Assembly: GCF_013348785.1 (NCBI RefSeq)
Contig: NZ_CP054691.1
Coordinates: 2,604,001 to 2,668,000 of the forward strand
Origin: Gordonia sp. X0973
GTDB taxonomy: Bacteria; Actinomycetota; Actinomycetes; Mycobacteriales; Mycobacteriaceae
Reading direction: 5' to 3'
Length of the DNA stretch: 64,000 nt
Positions 35,091-45,126 of this stretch are shown here, piece by piece; positions within the stretch are counted from its first letter, which is position 1, and each line of letters begins with the position of its first letter. The notes beneath the pieces were generated by a model. That model did no database searches. It had not been told where the DNA came from and worked only from the letters and a program-made list of their open reading frames with translations. Both the position numbers and the translations under genes were made by a program.

Positions 35091-37430
35091 TCAGGTGTAG
35101 GACACGTGCACCGAGCGGATCTTTCCCTCGAACGGAAACGGCGCCTTCGCCCGGTATTCCATCGACACCGGCGATCCCAGACAGGTCCCGAAGTCGAGGC
35201 AGTCGTTCGCGGTGAACAGCAACGGAACGCTGACGGGCACAGTCCCCGCGGCCAACTGCTGCCCATCCAGCGTCACATCGACGTCGAGCGGTCCCGCCGG
35301 ATGGTCGTTGGTGTGCGTCGTCGTGACGACGATGGTCGCCCGGCCGGCAGGCACCTTCTCGTCGGACCGAATCGTGGTGCGCTGCATGAGAAAGAGGTTG
35401 TACTCGTAGACGAGGTGGCCCTTGTCGAGGTAGCACGTCAACCCGCCCGCACCCGACCCGAGTGCATAGAGGACGCCGTTGGCGCGTTCCGGGAATTCGA
35501 CGTCCATGGTGAGGACGTTGTTCTTGGTGCCCAGAGCCGGTGCGCAAAATTCCGGCATGCGCGTCATGTCGCCGGCGAAGTCCCACTCCCGATAGGGCGG
35601 TGCGATGCGCAACTCGGGGTGGTAGACCGGAACCCATAGGCCGCCGCCGACGGGGAGAACCGCGTTGCGAGCGGCCTCGACCATGAACAGCTCGCGCATC
35701 TGCGCCAGACGCTCCGGCTCATCCGCGGCCAGGTCCTTGGACTGCGACCAGTCCTCGTCCAGGTGGTACAACTCCCACACGTCCTCGTCGGGAGTCCATG
35801 TCGCCATGCCCTCGGGCAGCCCGGGCACCCACGGAAGCCGTGGGCCACGGGCCGAGGCCATCCACCCGTCGTGGTAAATCCCGCGGCTGCCCATGATCTC
35901 GAAGTATTGCGTCGGCTTGCCGCCGGACGCGGCGCGGTCGACGAGGGTCTCCGCGAAGCTGGCACCGGCGATCGGCATCTGCGGCTCGCCGTTGACCGTC
36001 TGGGGTGGGGCGATGCCGACGATTTCGTAGATCGTCGGGACCACGTCGTTGCAGTGCAGGAACACGTCGCGCGGAACCGGATCGGCATTCACCTTTGCCG
36101 GCCACCGAACGACCATCGGGTTGCGGGTCCCGCCCAGGTGCGAGGCCATCAGCTTCATACCCTTGTACGGCGTGCTGCCCGCCCACGCCCACGCCGCGTG
36201 GTACTGGTTGTCGACGAGCGGCGAGCCCAACGCGTCGAGTCCACCGAGTTCGTCGAGCGCGTCGATGTGCTGACGGACCGTCGTCGGGATCCCGTTCTGC
36301 GCGAGCAGTTCCGAAATCGTGCCGTTCTGGCCCTCGCCCGACGACCCGTTGTCACCCCAGATGTAGACGAACAAGGTGTTGTCCGCGTAGCCGAGAGCGT
36401 CGAGTTCATCCGTGATCCGGCCAACCTGGACATCGACGTGTTCGGCATAGCCGGCCGCTACCTCCATCAAGCGACGCTGGAACGGCTTCTCATCCTCGGG
36501 GATGCCCTCCCAATCGGCCATCTCCGGATCGCGCTCGGTCAGTTCGCAGTCCTGCGGGATCCATCCGACCTCCTTGGCGCGGGCGTGGACGCGCTCCCGA
36601 TAGGTGTCCCACCCGTCGTCGAACTTGCCCGCGTACTTGTCCGCCCACTCCTTCATGATGTGGTGCGGGCCGTGCAGGCACCCGCTCGCCCAGTACATGA
36701 AGAACGGCTTGTCCGCGTTGAACGCCTTGTGCTGCCTCAACCAGCCGATCGCCTCGTCGGCGAGGTCCTCCGACAGGTGGTAGCCCTCCTCCGCCGTGCG
36801 CGGGGGTGGGACGACGGTGGTGTTGCGCACCAGGTTCGGCTCATATTGGGATGCCTCACCCGCGAGGAAGCCGTAGAAGTGCTCGAACCCGAGACCAGTG
36901 GGCCAATTGTCGAACGGTCCGGCCGCCGTCGTTTCTTCGGCGGGCGTGTTATGCCACTTACCGAAAGCCGAAGTCGCATAGCCGTATTGGCGGAGCACCT
37001 CGGCGACGGTGGCGCTCGACCTCGGGATTTTTCCGGCGTATCCGTCCCAATCGTTGGCCAGCTCGGCGATCTGCCCGTTGCCGATCTCGTGGTGATTGCG
37101 CCCGGTCAACAGCGACGCCCGCGTCGGCGAGCACATCGCCGTGGTGTGAAACCTGTTGTAGGACACTCCTTCCGCGCAGATCTTGTCGAGGGTGGAAGTG
37201 GTCACCTCGCCGCCGAAGGTCGACGGGAGGCCGGGTCCCGCGTCATCGATGAGCACGATGACGATGTTGGGCGCGTCCTCGTGTAGGCGGCGCGGAGTCT
37301 TGCGCGGATGGTAGGTCGATTCTTGGAGCGTTCGCCCGGCGACCGACCCCGACGGAACCGGCGGGAACGGCAGCACCCCGCCGTCGGGCAACACCGGTGC
37401 CACCACGCCCGAGGTCTTGTTCGATGCCAT
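35091..37430 (-). CDS. Type I arylsulfatase
   Basis: A 779-aa sulfatase that hydrolyses sulfate esters. The signature CSPTRASLLTGR contains C100, converted to formylglycine in active enzymes, and IVLIDDAGPG gives the metal-binding aspartates near residue 60. Further family blocks include GDNGSSGEGQNG. Length fits the long AtsA/PA0183-like group and mycobacterial AtsA/AtsB proteins. No signal peptide is seen. The AGGAG six nt before ATG 37430 supports this start. It is divergent from an AraC gene, which may use its substrate or product as a signal. The modifying enzyme (FGE) is not in the window. Confidence 0.92.
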   Translation of the reverse strand: MASNKTSGVVAPVLPDGGVLPFPPVPSGSVAGRTLQESTYHPRKTPRRLHEDAPNIVIVLIDDAGPGLPSTFGGEVTTSTLDKICAEGVSYNRFHTTAMCSPTRASLLTGRNHHEIGNGQIAELANDWDGYAGKIPRSSATVAEVLRQYGYATSAFGKWHNTPAEETTAAGPFDNWPTGLGFEHFYGFLAGEASQYEPNLVRNTTVVPPPRTAEEGYHLSEDLADEAIGWLRQHKAFNADKPFFMYWASGCLHGPHHIMKEWADKYAGKFDDGWDTYRERVHARAKEVGWIPQDCELTERDPEMADWEGIPEDEKPFQRRLMEVAAGYAEHVDVQVGRITDELDALGYADNTLFVYIWGDNGSSGEGQNGTISELLAQNGIPTTVRQHIDALDELGGLDALGSPLVDNQYHAAWAWAGSTPYKGMKLMASHLGGTRNPMVVRWPAKVNADPVPRDVFLHCNDVVPTIYEIVGIAPPQTVNGEPQMPIAGASFAETLVDRAASGGKPTQYFEIMGSRGIYHDGWMASARGPRLPWVPGLPEGMATWTPDEDVWELYHLDEDWSQSKDLAADEPERLAQMRELFMVEAARNAVLPVGGGLWVPVYHPELRIAPPYREWDFAGDMTRMPEFCAPALGTKNNVLTMDVEFPERANGVLYALGSGAGGLTCYLDKGHLVYEYNLFLMQRTTIRSDEKVPAGRATIVVTTTHTNDHPAGPLDVDVTLDGQQLAAGTVPVSVPLLFTANDCLDFGTCLGSPVSMEYRAKAPFPFEGKIRSVHVSYT

Positions 37431-37511
37431 TTCCGACTCCTCGTCTCGTCACAGGTCAGCCCTCGATCCGCGCCGCACCCAGATAGACGCTAGAGCGGCA
37501 CGAGCCGTCCG

Positions 37512-37550
37512 GTCTTGACATCCCAGGACAAGTGTTTGACTGTTCAAGAC
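37512..37550. promoter_or_regulatory. Inverted repeat between sulfatase and AraC genes
   Basis: GTCTTGA (37512-37518) and TCAAGAC (37544-37550) form a 7-bp perfect inverted repeat in the divergent intergenic region, with its right arm touching the chosen AraC start. A TTGACA at 37515-37520 could also serve as a -35 element. Candidate AraC operator. Confidence 0.45.
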
Positions 37551-38552
37551 ATGCCTCTGATTCGCGGCACGGCACTGACGGGATTCTCCCAGCTCGTCAC
37601 CGATTTGGGCGGCGACAGTCGCCGTTTCGCCGCCGACGCCCACATCTCCCACGACGACATCGGCCGGCACGACCGGTTCATCTCACTGCCCCGCGGCGCC
37701 CAGATGCTCGAGGACGTCGCAGGCGCGCTCAACACTCCCGACCTCGGTCGGCGGCTGGCCACCCGACAGGGAATCGAGATCCTGGGACCGGTCGGACTGG
37801 CCGGTCGCAATGCCGAGACGGTGGCCGAGGCCTTCGCGATCTTCGACAAGTTCATGGCGGCATACAGCCCGTCGATCAGCGCGCGGGTGGTCCCCCACGC
37901 CGACCCCGAGCTGCATCGATTCGAGTTCGAATACCTTCTCAAACCCGCGCCAAGGCTCCAGGCGATCGAGTTGTCGATGGGCGTCGTGCTGAAGGTCCTG
38001 CGGCTCTTCCTCGGGTCTTCCTATCAGCCGGCCGATCTCCGTCTGCCGCATGCAGCACTCACCGAGCCGGAGACCTATCGCGCGTACTTCGGCTGCCGGA
38101 CGTATTTCTGCGAACCGATAGCCGCCTTCACCCTGCGGACCGCCGACCTGCAACGCCGCCTGCCCGTCGACCGGCTCGCCCACCAAACCGCGATCGACTT
38201 CCTCTCCGCCACCGTCGGTGACCATCGGCCGACGACCAGCGACGACGTCGGCACCTTGATTCGCCAACTCCTACCCTCGGGGGCGGTCCGCCTCGACGAT
38301 GTGGCGCGCTACCTCGACATGCACCCCAAAGCATTGCAGCGCCGCCTCGCCGCCGAGGGATGCGCATTCGGTGACCTCGTGGACGAGATCCGTCGCGATA
38401 CCGCCCGGCGACTGTTGCGCGACACCGATATGACGCTCGACCATCTGTGCCGCGAACTGGGCTACGCGGAGCAGAGCGTGCTGACCCGCTCGTGTCGGCG
38501 GTGGTTCGGAATGACGCCGACGGAGTTTCGGAGATATGAAAAATCCCCCTGA
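37551..38552 (+). CDS. AraC-family transcriptional regulator
   Basis: A 333-aa regulator with the N-terminal PF12625 (arabinose-binding-like) ligand domain and a C-terminal double helix-turn-helix (VARYLDMHPKALQRRLAAEGCAF, then LDHLCRELGYAEQSVLTRSCRRWFGMTPTEFRR). Relatives control lipid or sterol use in Mycobacteriales. It faces the sulfatase gene and is its probable activator. ATG 37551 has no clear ribosome site; a TTG at 37515 is in frame. The last codons lie within a hairpin that also ends ssrA. Confidence 0.88.
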   Translation: MPLIRGTALTGFSQLVTDLGGDSRRFAADAHISHDDIGRHDRFISLPRGAQMLEDVAGALNTPDLGRRLATRQGIEILGPVGLAGRNAETVAEAFAIFDKFMAAYSPSISARVVPHADPELHRFEFEYLLKPAPRLQAIELSMGVVLKVLRLFLGSSYQPADLRLPHAALTEPETYRAYFGCRTYFCEPIAAFTLRTADLQRRLPVDRLAHQTAIDFLSATVGDHRPTTSDDVGTLIRQLLPSGAVRLDDVARYLDMHPKALQRRLAAEGCAFGDLVDEIRRDTARRLLRDTDMTLDHLCRELGYAEQSVLTRSCRRWFGMTPTEFRRYEKSP

Positions 38553-38571
38553 CCAGCTACGTCAGGGGGAT
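38543..38571 (-). terminator. Rho-independent terminator of ssrA
   Basis: ATCCCCCTGAC (38543-38553) pairs with GTCAGGGGGAT (38561-38571), an 11-bp perfect stem with a 7-nt loop. On the minus strand it is followed by a run of T (38538-38542 are A on the plus strand), which fits termination of the tmRNA gene 13 bp away; it can also stop the AraC transcript. Confidence 0.85.
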
Positions 38572-38583
38572 TCCTCATTCGAG

Positions 38584-38954
38584 TGGAGCTGCCGGGAATT
38601 GAACCCGGGTCCTCCGCCGCTTCACTGGGGCTTCTCCGTGTGCAGTCCGCTATGTCTCTACTCGGATCTCCCGGTCACGCGAACAAGCCGAGATGACGAT
38701 CCCAGTCGCTGTGTGATTTCCCGACCCCGCCCGCGACCGGCGGTGTCGGTGAGTTCCCGAAGCTGATGCCGGCATCCGGATGTGGGAACACCACCCGGGC
38801 CGACAGACTAGCCTGGCTGCTTAGGCAGCGAGAGCGTAGTCGCGCTGATTGGAATCGGCGCTTAATTGGTTGCTGCGACGCTTAACGGTGGTCTCTAGCC
38901 TGCACCGACACGCTTCCCCCAACTCGACGCACAGAGTCGAAACCGATCAGCCCC
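38584..38954 (-). ncRNA. ssrA: Transfer-messenger RNA
   Basis: A one-piece tmRNA of about 371 nt. The 5' end GGGGCTGATCGGTTTCGAC and 3' end with GGTTCAATTCCCG then GCAGCTCC form the tRNA-like half; CCA is not encoded. The tag frame (38821-38859) encodes ADSNQRDYALAA and a TAA stop, close to the mycobacterial tag ADSHQRDYALAA. With SmpB, encoded about 600 bp downstream on the same strand, it rescues stalled ribosomes and marks the products for proteolysis. Confidence 0.96.
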
Positions 38955-39025
38955 GAGCGGGATCCACTGCTTTCACAGCGGACTGTTCAGTGTAACCGTC
39001 ATACCCGCCAGATTCATCCCGATAT

Positions 39026-39586
39026 TCAGACGATGCGGATCAGCACGCTGTCCCGCGCCCCGATCAGCCCGCCCAACCGGCCGTCGTGAGACTCGAATCC
39101 GCGTCCGGTCCAGGCGTCGACGCCGTGGATCGTCCCGGACAGTCCGAGTGCCGCGGTCGCGACCGTCACCGCGGCCGGTCGATCCCGCCGATTGGTCAGT
39201 GAGACCACCAGGCCCTTGAGGCCGATCGCCCGCGACCGCACCACCTCGTCGGGATTCTCGCGCACTGTGCCGCCCGGCGCGCCGCGGCCGTCGCGGACGA
39301 GTTCTCCGACGTCGGGGTTCTCGAGGATCGCGCGAATCTCCGGCGCCAGCGCCTCGGGTCGGCTCACCACCCATCCGCGCGGGACCATCACGAGCGCGGT
39401 GAGTTCCGAGCGCAACGCCGCCGGATCGGTGCGCGCGGGTGGATCCAGCGTCACATCCGGTTGGCGCACCGTCGTCGTCTCCCGCGCGCACCCGACGGCG
39501 CTCACCGCGGCGACCAGGGCGAGCAGCAGTGCGACGGCGACGCGGCGCGGCGCGCTACATGCCTTTGACGCGGCGCCCGAGTTCAC
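39026..39586 (-). CDS. Putative lipoprotein following smpB
   Basis: A 186-aa protein with a basic start, a hydrophobic core ([18 protein letters not shown]) and a plausible lipobox cysteine near residue 33. The mature part has no motif I know. Its ATG lies inside the last 32 nt of smpB, so it is read from the same message and probably coupled. Position between ssrA and smpB is suggestive only of shared transcription. Confidence 0.7.
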   Translation of the reverse strand: MNSGAASKACSAPRRVAVALLLALVAAVSAVGCARETTTVRQPDVTLDPPARTDPAALRSELTALVMVPRGWVVSRPEALAPEIRAILENPDVGELVRDGRGAPGGTVRENPDEVVRSRAIGLKGLVVSLTNRRDRPAAVTVATAALGLSGTIHGVDAWTGRGFESHDGRLGGLIGARDSVLIRIV

Positions 39587-40025
39587 GCTCCACCTCGCGC
39601 TGGGCGGTGCGCTTGGCGATGTCGTGGCGCTTGTCGTGGGCCTGCTTGCCGCGGGCCAGCGCCAACTCGACCTTCACCCGGCCGTCGCTGAAATACAGCG
39701 ACAGCGGCACCAGCGTCAGATTCCCGTCGCGGATCCGGCCGACGAGGTTGTCGATCTCCCGTCGGTGCATGAGCAGTTTCCGGTTGCGCAACGGGCTGTG
39801 ATTCGTCCACGAACCCGAGCCGTACTCGGCGATGTGGAGTCCGCGCAGCCACACCTCCCCGTCATCGACGGTGGCGAATGCGTCCACCAGCGACGCCTTG
39901 CCGTCGCGCAGGCTCTTCACCTCGGTGCCGAGCAGCGCGACGCCGGCCTCGTAGGTCTCGAGGATCGTGTAGTTGTGGCGTGCCTTGCGATTGGTCGCGA
40001 TCGCCTTGCGACCCTTTTCCTTCAC
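39555..40025 (-). CDS. smpB: SsrA-binding protein SmpB
   Basis: A 156-aa SmpB, the partner that carries tmRNA to stalled ribosomes. Family blocks are [36 protein letters not shown], and [15 protein letters not shown], with the basic C-terminal tail [20 protein letters not shown] that enters the empty mRNA channel. GTG 40025 is preceded by AAGGA at ten nt. It follows ftsX by 37 bp in the same direction. Confidence 0.96.
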   Translation of the reverse strand: MKEKGRKAIATNRKARHNYTILETYEAGVALLGTEVKSLRDGKASLVDAFATVDDGEVWLRGLHIAEYGSGSWTNHSPLRNRKLLMHRREIDNLVGRIRDGNLTLVPLSLYFSDGRVKVELALARGKQAHDKRHDIAKRTAQREVERELGRRVKGM

Positions 40026-40062
40026 TTCCAGTCCTTCCGCGGTGCAGTGCGGTCGAAACGGA

Positions 40063-40971
40063 TCATTCGCGCACGTACCACCGCAGGGTGACATACGCGG
40101 TCACTCCTGCCAACACAATTCCGGTGAGCAGCAGCCACGGCGAGACGAACAACACGTCGTCGACCGACACCCTGGCCAGGATGTTCACCTTGTACAGGTC
40201 GTTGAGCGCCTGGTCGAAGAAGAACTTGCGGCCGATGAGCAGCCCGCCGACGGCGAGCAGGGTGCCGATCACGGCGGCGACGACCGCCTCGATGAGGAAC
40301 GGGAGCTGCGTATACCACCGGGTGGCGCCGACCAACCGCATGATCGAGACCTCGGTGCGCCTGGTGTAGGCCGCCATCTGCACCGTGTTCGCGATCAGCA
40401 GCACGGCCACGAACGCCAGGATCAGGGATAGGACGAAGGCCGCGTTGCGCGCGCCGTCGAGCACGCTGAACAGGCGGCTGACGAGCTGTCGCTGGTCTTG
40501 GACGCCGTCGACGCCCAGATCCTGGCGCGACTTGTACTTGTCGAGCACCTTGCCGTACATGTCCGGGTCGTTGACCTTCACGCGGAACGACGCCGGCATC
40601 GTGTCCGGGGTGACCGCGTCGGCCATCTCCGGCGAGTTCTTGAACGATTCCTTGGCGTCCTTGTAGGCGTCGTCGAGGTTCATCCACGTCACGTTGGTGA
40701 CGCCCGGCTCCTTCTTCAACTCGTCGCGCAGCTGGGCGCACGGCGCCTTCTCACAGTTCGGATCGGCCTTCGCCACGTCGGTGTTGACGAAGATCTTCAT
40801 CTCCACGCGACTGAAGAAGATGTCTTGGCTCTTGTTGGCCATCTGCATGACCAGCAGCCCGGCCCCGAGCATGCCCAGGGTGATCGCGGTGGTCACGATC
40901 ATGGCGATCGTCATGGTCACGTTGCGGCGAAGCCCGTTGAGGACCTCGGCGATGATGAAATTGGCGCGCAT
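40063..40971 (-). CDS. ftsX: Cell-division ABC permease FtsX
   Basis: A 302-aa FtsX with one N-terminal helix, a large extracellular domain (residues about 50-180, with a Cys pair CEKAPC) and three more C-terminal helices. With FtsE it transmits ATP hydrolysis across the membrane to activate a cell-wall hydrolase (RipC in mycobacteria). It follows ftsE by 28 bp. Confidence 0.95.
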   Translation of the reverse strand: MRANFIIAEVLNGLRRNVTMTIAMIVTTAITLGMLGAGLLVMQMANKSQDIFFSRVEMKIFVNTDVAKADPNCEKAPCAQLRDELKKEPGVTNVTWMNLDDAYKDAKESFKNSPEMADAVTPDTMPASFRVKVNDPDMYGKVLDKYKSRQDLGVDGVQDQRQLVSRLFSVLDGARNAAFVLSLILAFVAVLLIANTVQMAAYTRRTEVSIMRLVGATRWYTQLPFLIEAVVAAVIGTLLAVGGLLIGRKFFFDQALNDLYKVNILARVSVDDVLFVSPWLLLTGIVLAGVTAYVTLRWYVRE

Positions 40972-40999
40972 GGTTGCTGCTCTCCTCGTATGCGGTGCG

Positions 41000-41686
41000 T
41001 CAGCCGATGCCGTACACGCCGTGCTTGTCGTCGCGGACCAGGTGACCGTTGTCGAACTCCAGGACGCGGCGGCGCATGGCGTCGACGATCTGGCGGTCGT
41101 GCGTGGCCATCACCACGGTGGTGCCGCGCCGGTTCACCCGGTCGAGCACCTCGACGATTTCCTGGCTGGTGATGGGGTCCAGGTTGCCCGTCGGCTCGTC
41201 GGCCAGCAGCACCAACGGGCGGTTGACGATCGCGCGGGCGATCGCGACGCGCTGCATCTCGCCGCCGGACAGCTCGTACGGCATGCGATCGGCCTTGCCG
41301 CCGAGTCCGACGTATTCGAGGACGTCGGGCACCACCTGGTTGATCGTGTGCTGCGGCCGGCCGATCACCTCGAGGGCGAAGGCCACGTTCTCCGCGACCG
41401 ACTTCTGTTGGAGCAACCGGAAGTCCTGGAAGACGCAGCCGATGGACTGGCGCAGCTTGGGCACCTGCCGGGCACGCAGCGAGTTGACGTGGAAGTCGCC
41501 GATCCAGATGTCTCCCGACGTGGGCTTGTCCTCTTTGAGGAGCATCCGGAAGAAGGTCGACTTGCCCGATCCCGAGGGGCCGATCAGAAAGGCGAATTCG
41601 CCCTTGTCGACGTCGAGGCTCACGTTGGACAGCGCCGGCCTCGTCGAGGCCTTGTACTGCTTGGTGACGTTCTCCAGCTTGATCAC
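41000..41686 (-). CDS. ftsE: Cell-division ABC ATPase FtsE
   Basis: A 228-aa ABC ATPase. Walker A is GPSGSGKS (36-43), the signature is [15 protein letters not shown], Walker B is [13 protein letters not shown], and the H-loop is MATHD. Length and sequence are standard for FtsE. The start is GTG. It is the first of ftsE-ftsX-smpB on the minus strand. Confidence 0.96.
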   Translation of the reverse strand: MIKLENVTKQYKASTRPALSNVSLDVDKGEFAFLIGPSGSGKSTFFRMLLKEDKPTSGDIWIGDFHVNSLRARQVPKLRQSIGCVFQDFRLLQQKSVAENVAFALEVIGRPQHTINQVVPDVLEYVGLGGKADRMPYELSGGEMQRVAIARAIVNRPLVLLADEPTGNLDPITSQEIVEVLDRVNRRGTTVVMATHDRQIVDAMRRRVLEFDNGHLVRDDKHGVYGIG

Positions 41687-41736
41687 GGGACGCCAGTCTA
41701 GCGGCGGCAGCTGAGTGCGCTTCTCAGGCGCGCCGC

Positions 41737-41898
41737 CTACCCGCCGGACGGATTCGGGACCTTCTCGACGGTGATCGTCGGCCGCGGCGGGGCCTGCTCC
41801 GACCGATCGGCCGAATTCGAGAGGTAAACCCCCAGGAGGATGACGAACACAATCGCGAGGACGATCGTCGTCAGGTGTTTGCGCGAGCGGGCGACCAT
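41737..41898 (-). CDS. 53-aa single-pass membrane protein
   Basis: A short frame starting at ATG 41898 with GGAG four nt upstream: basic start MVARSRKH, one helix (about residues 9-26, [17 protein letters not shown]), then a short acidic/proline tail ending PNPSGG. It lies between mscS and ftsE, where M. tuberculosis has the proline-rich membrane protein Rv3103c, so it may be a reduced form of that gene. The start overlaps the mscS stop region within 2 nt, suggesting shared translation. Too short for most gene finders. Confidence 0.65.
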   Translation of the reverse strand: MVARSRKHLTTIVLAIVFVILLGVYLSNSADRSEQAPPRPTITVEKVPNPSGG

Positions 41899-41899
41899 G

Positions 41900-42799
41900 T
41901 CACTCCTGCGATTCCGGGGTATCGGGATTGTATCCGGAGCGCACCTCGATACCGGCCTTGCGAAGTGATTCGATCAGGTAGACCCGCAGGTCGCGGGCCA
42001 CCTCGAACTGCTTGCCCGGCAGCGTCCGCGCGACCACGCGCACCGTGTACGAGTCCTGTCCCATCGCGGTCACGCCCAGCGGGGTCGGGGCGTCGAGCAG
42101 CAACGGACGGTAGCGATCGTCCTCCCGGAATGCCTCTCCCGCCTTCGCCACCTCGTCGTTGACGACGGTGAGGTCGACCTTCTCGGCGAACTCGATGTCG
42201 ACGACGGCGCGCGCCCAGTCGCGGGACTGGTTGACCGCGGCGATCACCTGGCCGTTGGGGATGGTGATGAGTTCCCCGTCGGTGTCGCGCAACCGGGTCA
42301 CGCGCAGCGAGATGTCCTCGACGTGGCCCTCTTCGGTGTTGCCGCCGGGCAGCAGCAGACGCACCAGGTCGCCGTACCCGTACTGCTTCTCGGTGACGAT
42401 GAAGAAGCCGGCGAGGAGGTCTTGGACCACGCGCTGGGCGCCGAAACCGACCGCGGCACCGATGACCGCGCCGGGCCCCACCAATCCGGCGACCGGAACG
42501 CCGAGCAGTGCCAACACCCGCAGCACGACGACGAAGCCGATCGCGGAGATGATCGACCAGCGCACCACCTGGAGCACCGCACGCATGTGTTTGGCGCGCT
42601 CGGCCAGCACGATGGCGTCGCCGTTGTGCGCGCTACGGGTCACCCGGGACTCGAAGACCTCCAGGACCCAGCCGGTGAGCCGGGCGGCCAGGATGCCGCC
42701 GATGACCCACAGCGCGACGGGCAGACCGCACACCTGCAGCCAATCCCACAGTCGGTTACCGACGTGCTCGACGACCCGCTGCCAGCGGTCAGTCGACAT
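41900..42799 (-). CDS. Small-conductance mechanosensitive channel (MscS family)
   Basis: A 299-aa channel protein with three hydrophobic segments and the pore-helix/beta-domain block [30 protein letters not shown] typical of MscS. The cytosolic domain follows ([28 protein letters not shown]). It would release solutes on hypo-osmotic shock. It corresponds in position to Rv3104c. Its ATG overlaps the end of prfB by 11 nt. Confidence 0.92.
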   Translation of the reverse strand: MSTDRWQRVVEHVGNRLWDWLQVCGLPVALWVIGGILAARLTGWVLEVFESRVTRSAHNGDAIVLAERAKHMRAVLQVVRWSIISAIGFVVVLRVLALLGVPVAGLVGPGAVIGAAVGFGAQRVVQDLLAGFFIVTEKQYGYGDLVRLLLPGGNTEEGHVEDISLRVTRLRDTDGELITIPNGQVIAAVNQSRDWARAVVDIEFAEKVDLTVVNDEVAKAGEAFREDDRYRPLLLDAPTPLGVTAMGQDSYTVRVVARTLPGKQFEVARDLRVYLIESLRKAGIEVRSGYNPDTPESQE

Positions 42800-43913
42800 C
42801 GGCTTCCCCGTCGGCCATCCGCCACCGGATGCCGGCCTCGATGAACTCGTCGATCTCGCCGTCGAGCACGCCAGAAGGATTGTTGTTCTCGACGTTGGTC
42901 CGCAGATCCTTGACCATTTGGTACGGGTGCAGGACGTAGGAGCGCATCTGGTTGCCCCAGCTGGACCCGCCGTCGCCCTTCAGGGCGTCCATCTCGGCCC
43001 GCTCCTGGGCGCGCTTGCGCTCGAGCAGCTTGGCCTGCAGCACCCGCATGGCCGACGCCTTGTTCTGCAGCTGGCTCTTCTCGTTCTGGCAGGTCACGAC
43101 GATCCCCGTCGGGATATGCGTCAGGCGCACCGCGGAGTCGGTGGTGTTGACCGACTGCCCACCCGGCCCCGACGACCGGTAGACGTCCACCTTCAGGTCG
43201 TTCTCGTCGATGTCGATGTGGTCGGTGGTCTCCACTACGGGCAGCACCTCGACCTCGGCGAAGGAGGTCTGACGACGGCCCTGGTTGTCGAAGGGGCTGA
43301 TCCGCACCAGGCGGTGGGTGCCCTGCTCGACCGACAGCGTGCCGTACATGTAGGGCGCCTTGACCGCGAAGGTCGCGCTCTTGATCCCGGCCTCCTCCGC
43401 GTAGGAGGTGTCGTAGACCTCGACGCCGTACCCGTGTGCGTCGGCCCAGCGGGTGTACATGCGCATCAACATCTGCGCCCAGTCGGCCGCGTCGACGCCG
43501 CCGGCGCCGGACCGGATGTTGACCAGGGCGTCGCGCTGGTCGTATTCGCCGGCCAGCATCGTCTTGACTTCCATCGCCTCGATGTCACCGCGCAGGGAGG
43601 CGCGCTCGGCATCGGCATCGGCGAGGGCGGCGGCCTGGTCGGCGCCCTCTTCGGATTCGGCCAGCTCGTAGTGGACGGGCAGGTCGTCGAGGCGCTGGCG
43701 CAGCGCGGTGACGCGACGGTACTCGGCTTGGGCGTGCGAAAGGTCGCTGGTCACCTTCTGCGCGTGGTCCTGGTCGTTCCACAACTCGGGATCGGACGCC
43801 TGCATCTCCAGTTCGTCGATCCGGCGCTTGAGTTCCTCGAGGTCAAGAACTTTCTCGACGGTCGTCAAGGTCGTGTCGAGGGATTCCAGGTCGCTGATGA
43901 CATCGGGCTGCAC
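42789..43913 (-). CDS. prfB: Peptide chain release factor 2
   Basis: A 374-aa RF2, which reads UGA and UAA and releases the finished chain. The codon-recognition tripeptide SPF is in [10 protein letters not shown] and the catalytic GGQ is at 252-254 in [14 protein letters not shown] 43913 gives the usual start [12 protein letters not shown]; a TTG nine nt earlier is possible. The frame is continuous through the N-terminus, so the programmed +1 frameshift of many prfB genes is absent here. Confidence 0.95.
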   Translation of the reverse strand: MQPDVISDLESLDTTLTTVEKVLDLEELKRRIDELEMQASDPELWNDQDHAQKVTSDLSHAQAEYRRVTALRQRLDDLPVHYELAESEEGADQAAALADADAERASLRGDIEAMEVKTMLAGEYDQRDALVNIRSGAGGVDAADWAQMLMRMYTRWADAHGYGVEVYDTSYAEEAGIKSATFAVKAPYMYGTLSVEQGTHRLVRISPFDNQGRRQTSFAEVEVLPVVETTDHIDIDENDLKVDVYRSSGPGGQSVNTTDSAVRLTHIPTGIVVTCQNEKSQLQNKASAMRVLQAKLLERKRAQERAEMDALKGDGGSSWGNQMRSYVLHPYQMVKDLRTNVENNNPSGVLDGEIDEFIEAGIRWRMADGEADVD

Positions 43914-43938
43914 AGGAAACAAGCCTAGTCGGACGCGC

Positions 43939-44280
43939 CTAGTCGGACATGAGGACCCACGACTGCTCGACCTTGCGCGGGTTGTAGCGCACCGGCAGGT
44001 CCTGGCCGATCTGTGGCCACGCCCCGGCGAGCGAGTGCGTGAACGATCCGTACACCTCGGTCGGCGCGATGTCGGGGCCCATGATCGTGCCGGAGACGGT
44101 CAGATAGGCCTGGCCGTTGGCGTCGCCCTGCGCCGGACGCTCGTTGACGCCGGTGACGGTCAGCGTGCCGCTACTCATCTCCGCCAGCTTCTGTGCCGAC
44201 GGCCCGCGGTTGCGCAACCCGATGAAGAGCGCGACGGCCGTGGCGGCCAGGAGACCGGCGATCAGGATGCTGAAGATCAT
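43939..44280 (-). CDS. Small membrane-anchored protein of unknown function
   Basis: A 113-aa protein with an N-terminal membrane helix (residues 2-22) and an extracytoplasmic part of about 85 residues containing [12 protein letters not shown] and [11 protein letters not shown] repeats that look like beta strands. No family recognised. It precedes prfB on the same strand with a 25-bp gap and is divergent from hisN. Confidence 0.65.
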   Translation of the reverse strand: MIFSILIAGLLAATAVALFIGLRNRGPSAQKLAEMSSGTLTVTGVNERPAQGDANGQAYLTVSGTIMGPDIAPTEVYGSFTHSLAGAWPQIGQDLPVRYNPRKVEQSWVLMSD

Positions 44281-44300
44281 GACCGATACCCTAGGTGGTC

Positions 44301-45086
44301 ATGGCCCCTCTAGCCACCGACCTCGCCATTGCCCTGGAACTGGCCGATGCCGCCGACGCGCTGACCATGCCGCGTTTCGGCGCCCTCGACCTCGCCGTGG
44401 ACACCAAGCCCGACCTCACGCCGGTCTCCGACGCCGACCTGGCATGCGAGACGATGCTGCGCGAACGGATCGGCACCGCACTCCCCCACGACCGGATCCT
44501 CGGTGAGGAATTCGGCGGCGACGCGGTCGCCCGCGGCCGCCAATGGGTCATCGACCCCATCGACGGGACGAAGAACTTCGTCCGCGGCGTGCCGGTGTGG
44601 GCGACGCTCATCGCGCTCGTCGACGACGGTGTGCCCGCCGTCGGCGTCGTCTCCGCGCCGGCGCTGGGCCGACGCTGGTGGGCCAGCGCCGGCGCCGGGG
44701 CCTTCGCCACCGGCCCGGGCGCACCGGAGCCCCGTCGGATCGGCGTGTCGTCGGTGTCCGGGCTGGCCGACGCCAGTCTGGCCTTCTCGAGCCTGTCCGG
44801 TTGGGCCGAGCGCGGGTCGCGCGAATCATTCGTGGCGCTGACCGACGAGGTGTGGCGGGTACGCGGCTTCGGCGACTTCTGGAATTACTGCCTCGTCGCC
44901 GAGGGGGCGGTGGACATCGCCGCCGAACCAGAGGTCTCCCTGTGGGACCTGGCCGCCGTCGACATCCTGGTGCGCGAGGCGGGCGGGCGGTTCACCAATC
45001 TCGACGGTGAGCCCGGACCGCGGGGCGGCAGCGCCGTCGCCACCAACGGAGCACTGCACGACGAGGTGCTGGCGCGCCTGCGCTGA
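44301..45086 (+). CDS. hisN: Histidinol-phosphatase, inositol-monophosphatase family
   Basis: A 261-aa metal-dependent phosphatase. The motifs are [17 protein letters not shown] (metal aspartates) and [17 protein letters not shown]. It aligns in character with Rv3137, the HisN of M. tuberculosis, which removes phosphate from histidinol phosphate in the eighth step of histidine synthesis. The assignment over a general inositol monophosphatase rests on the [12 protein letters not shown] segment and gene context. ATG 44301 or GTG 44295 can start it. Confidence 0.88.
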   Translation: MAPLATDLAIALELADAADALTMPRFGALDLAVDTKPDLTPVSDADLACETMLRERIGTALPHDRILGEEFGGDAVARGRQWVIDPIDGTKNFVRGVPVWATLIALVDDGVPAVGVVSAPALGRRWWASAGAGAFATGPGAPEPRRIGVSSVSGLADASLAFSSLSGWAERGSRESFVALTDEVWRVRGFGDFWNYCLVAEGAVDIAAEPEVSLWDLAAVDILVREAGGRFTNLDGEPGPRGGSAVATNGALHDEVLARLR

Positions 45087-45126
45087 ATGCCCTCCGGCAT
45101 AACGCAGGTAGTGCCACAGTGGATCG

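Noticed and set aside
42789..43922. Programmed +1 frameshift in prfB.
   Set aside because: The reading frame is continuous from the start through the N-terminal domain with no in-frame UGA to bypass.
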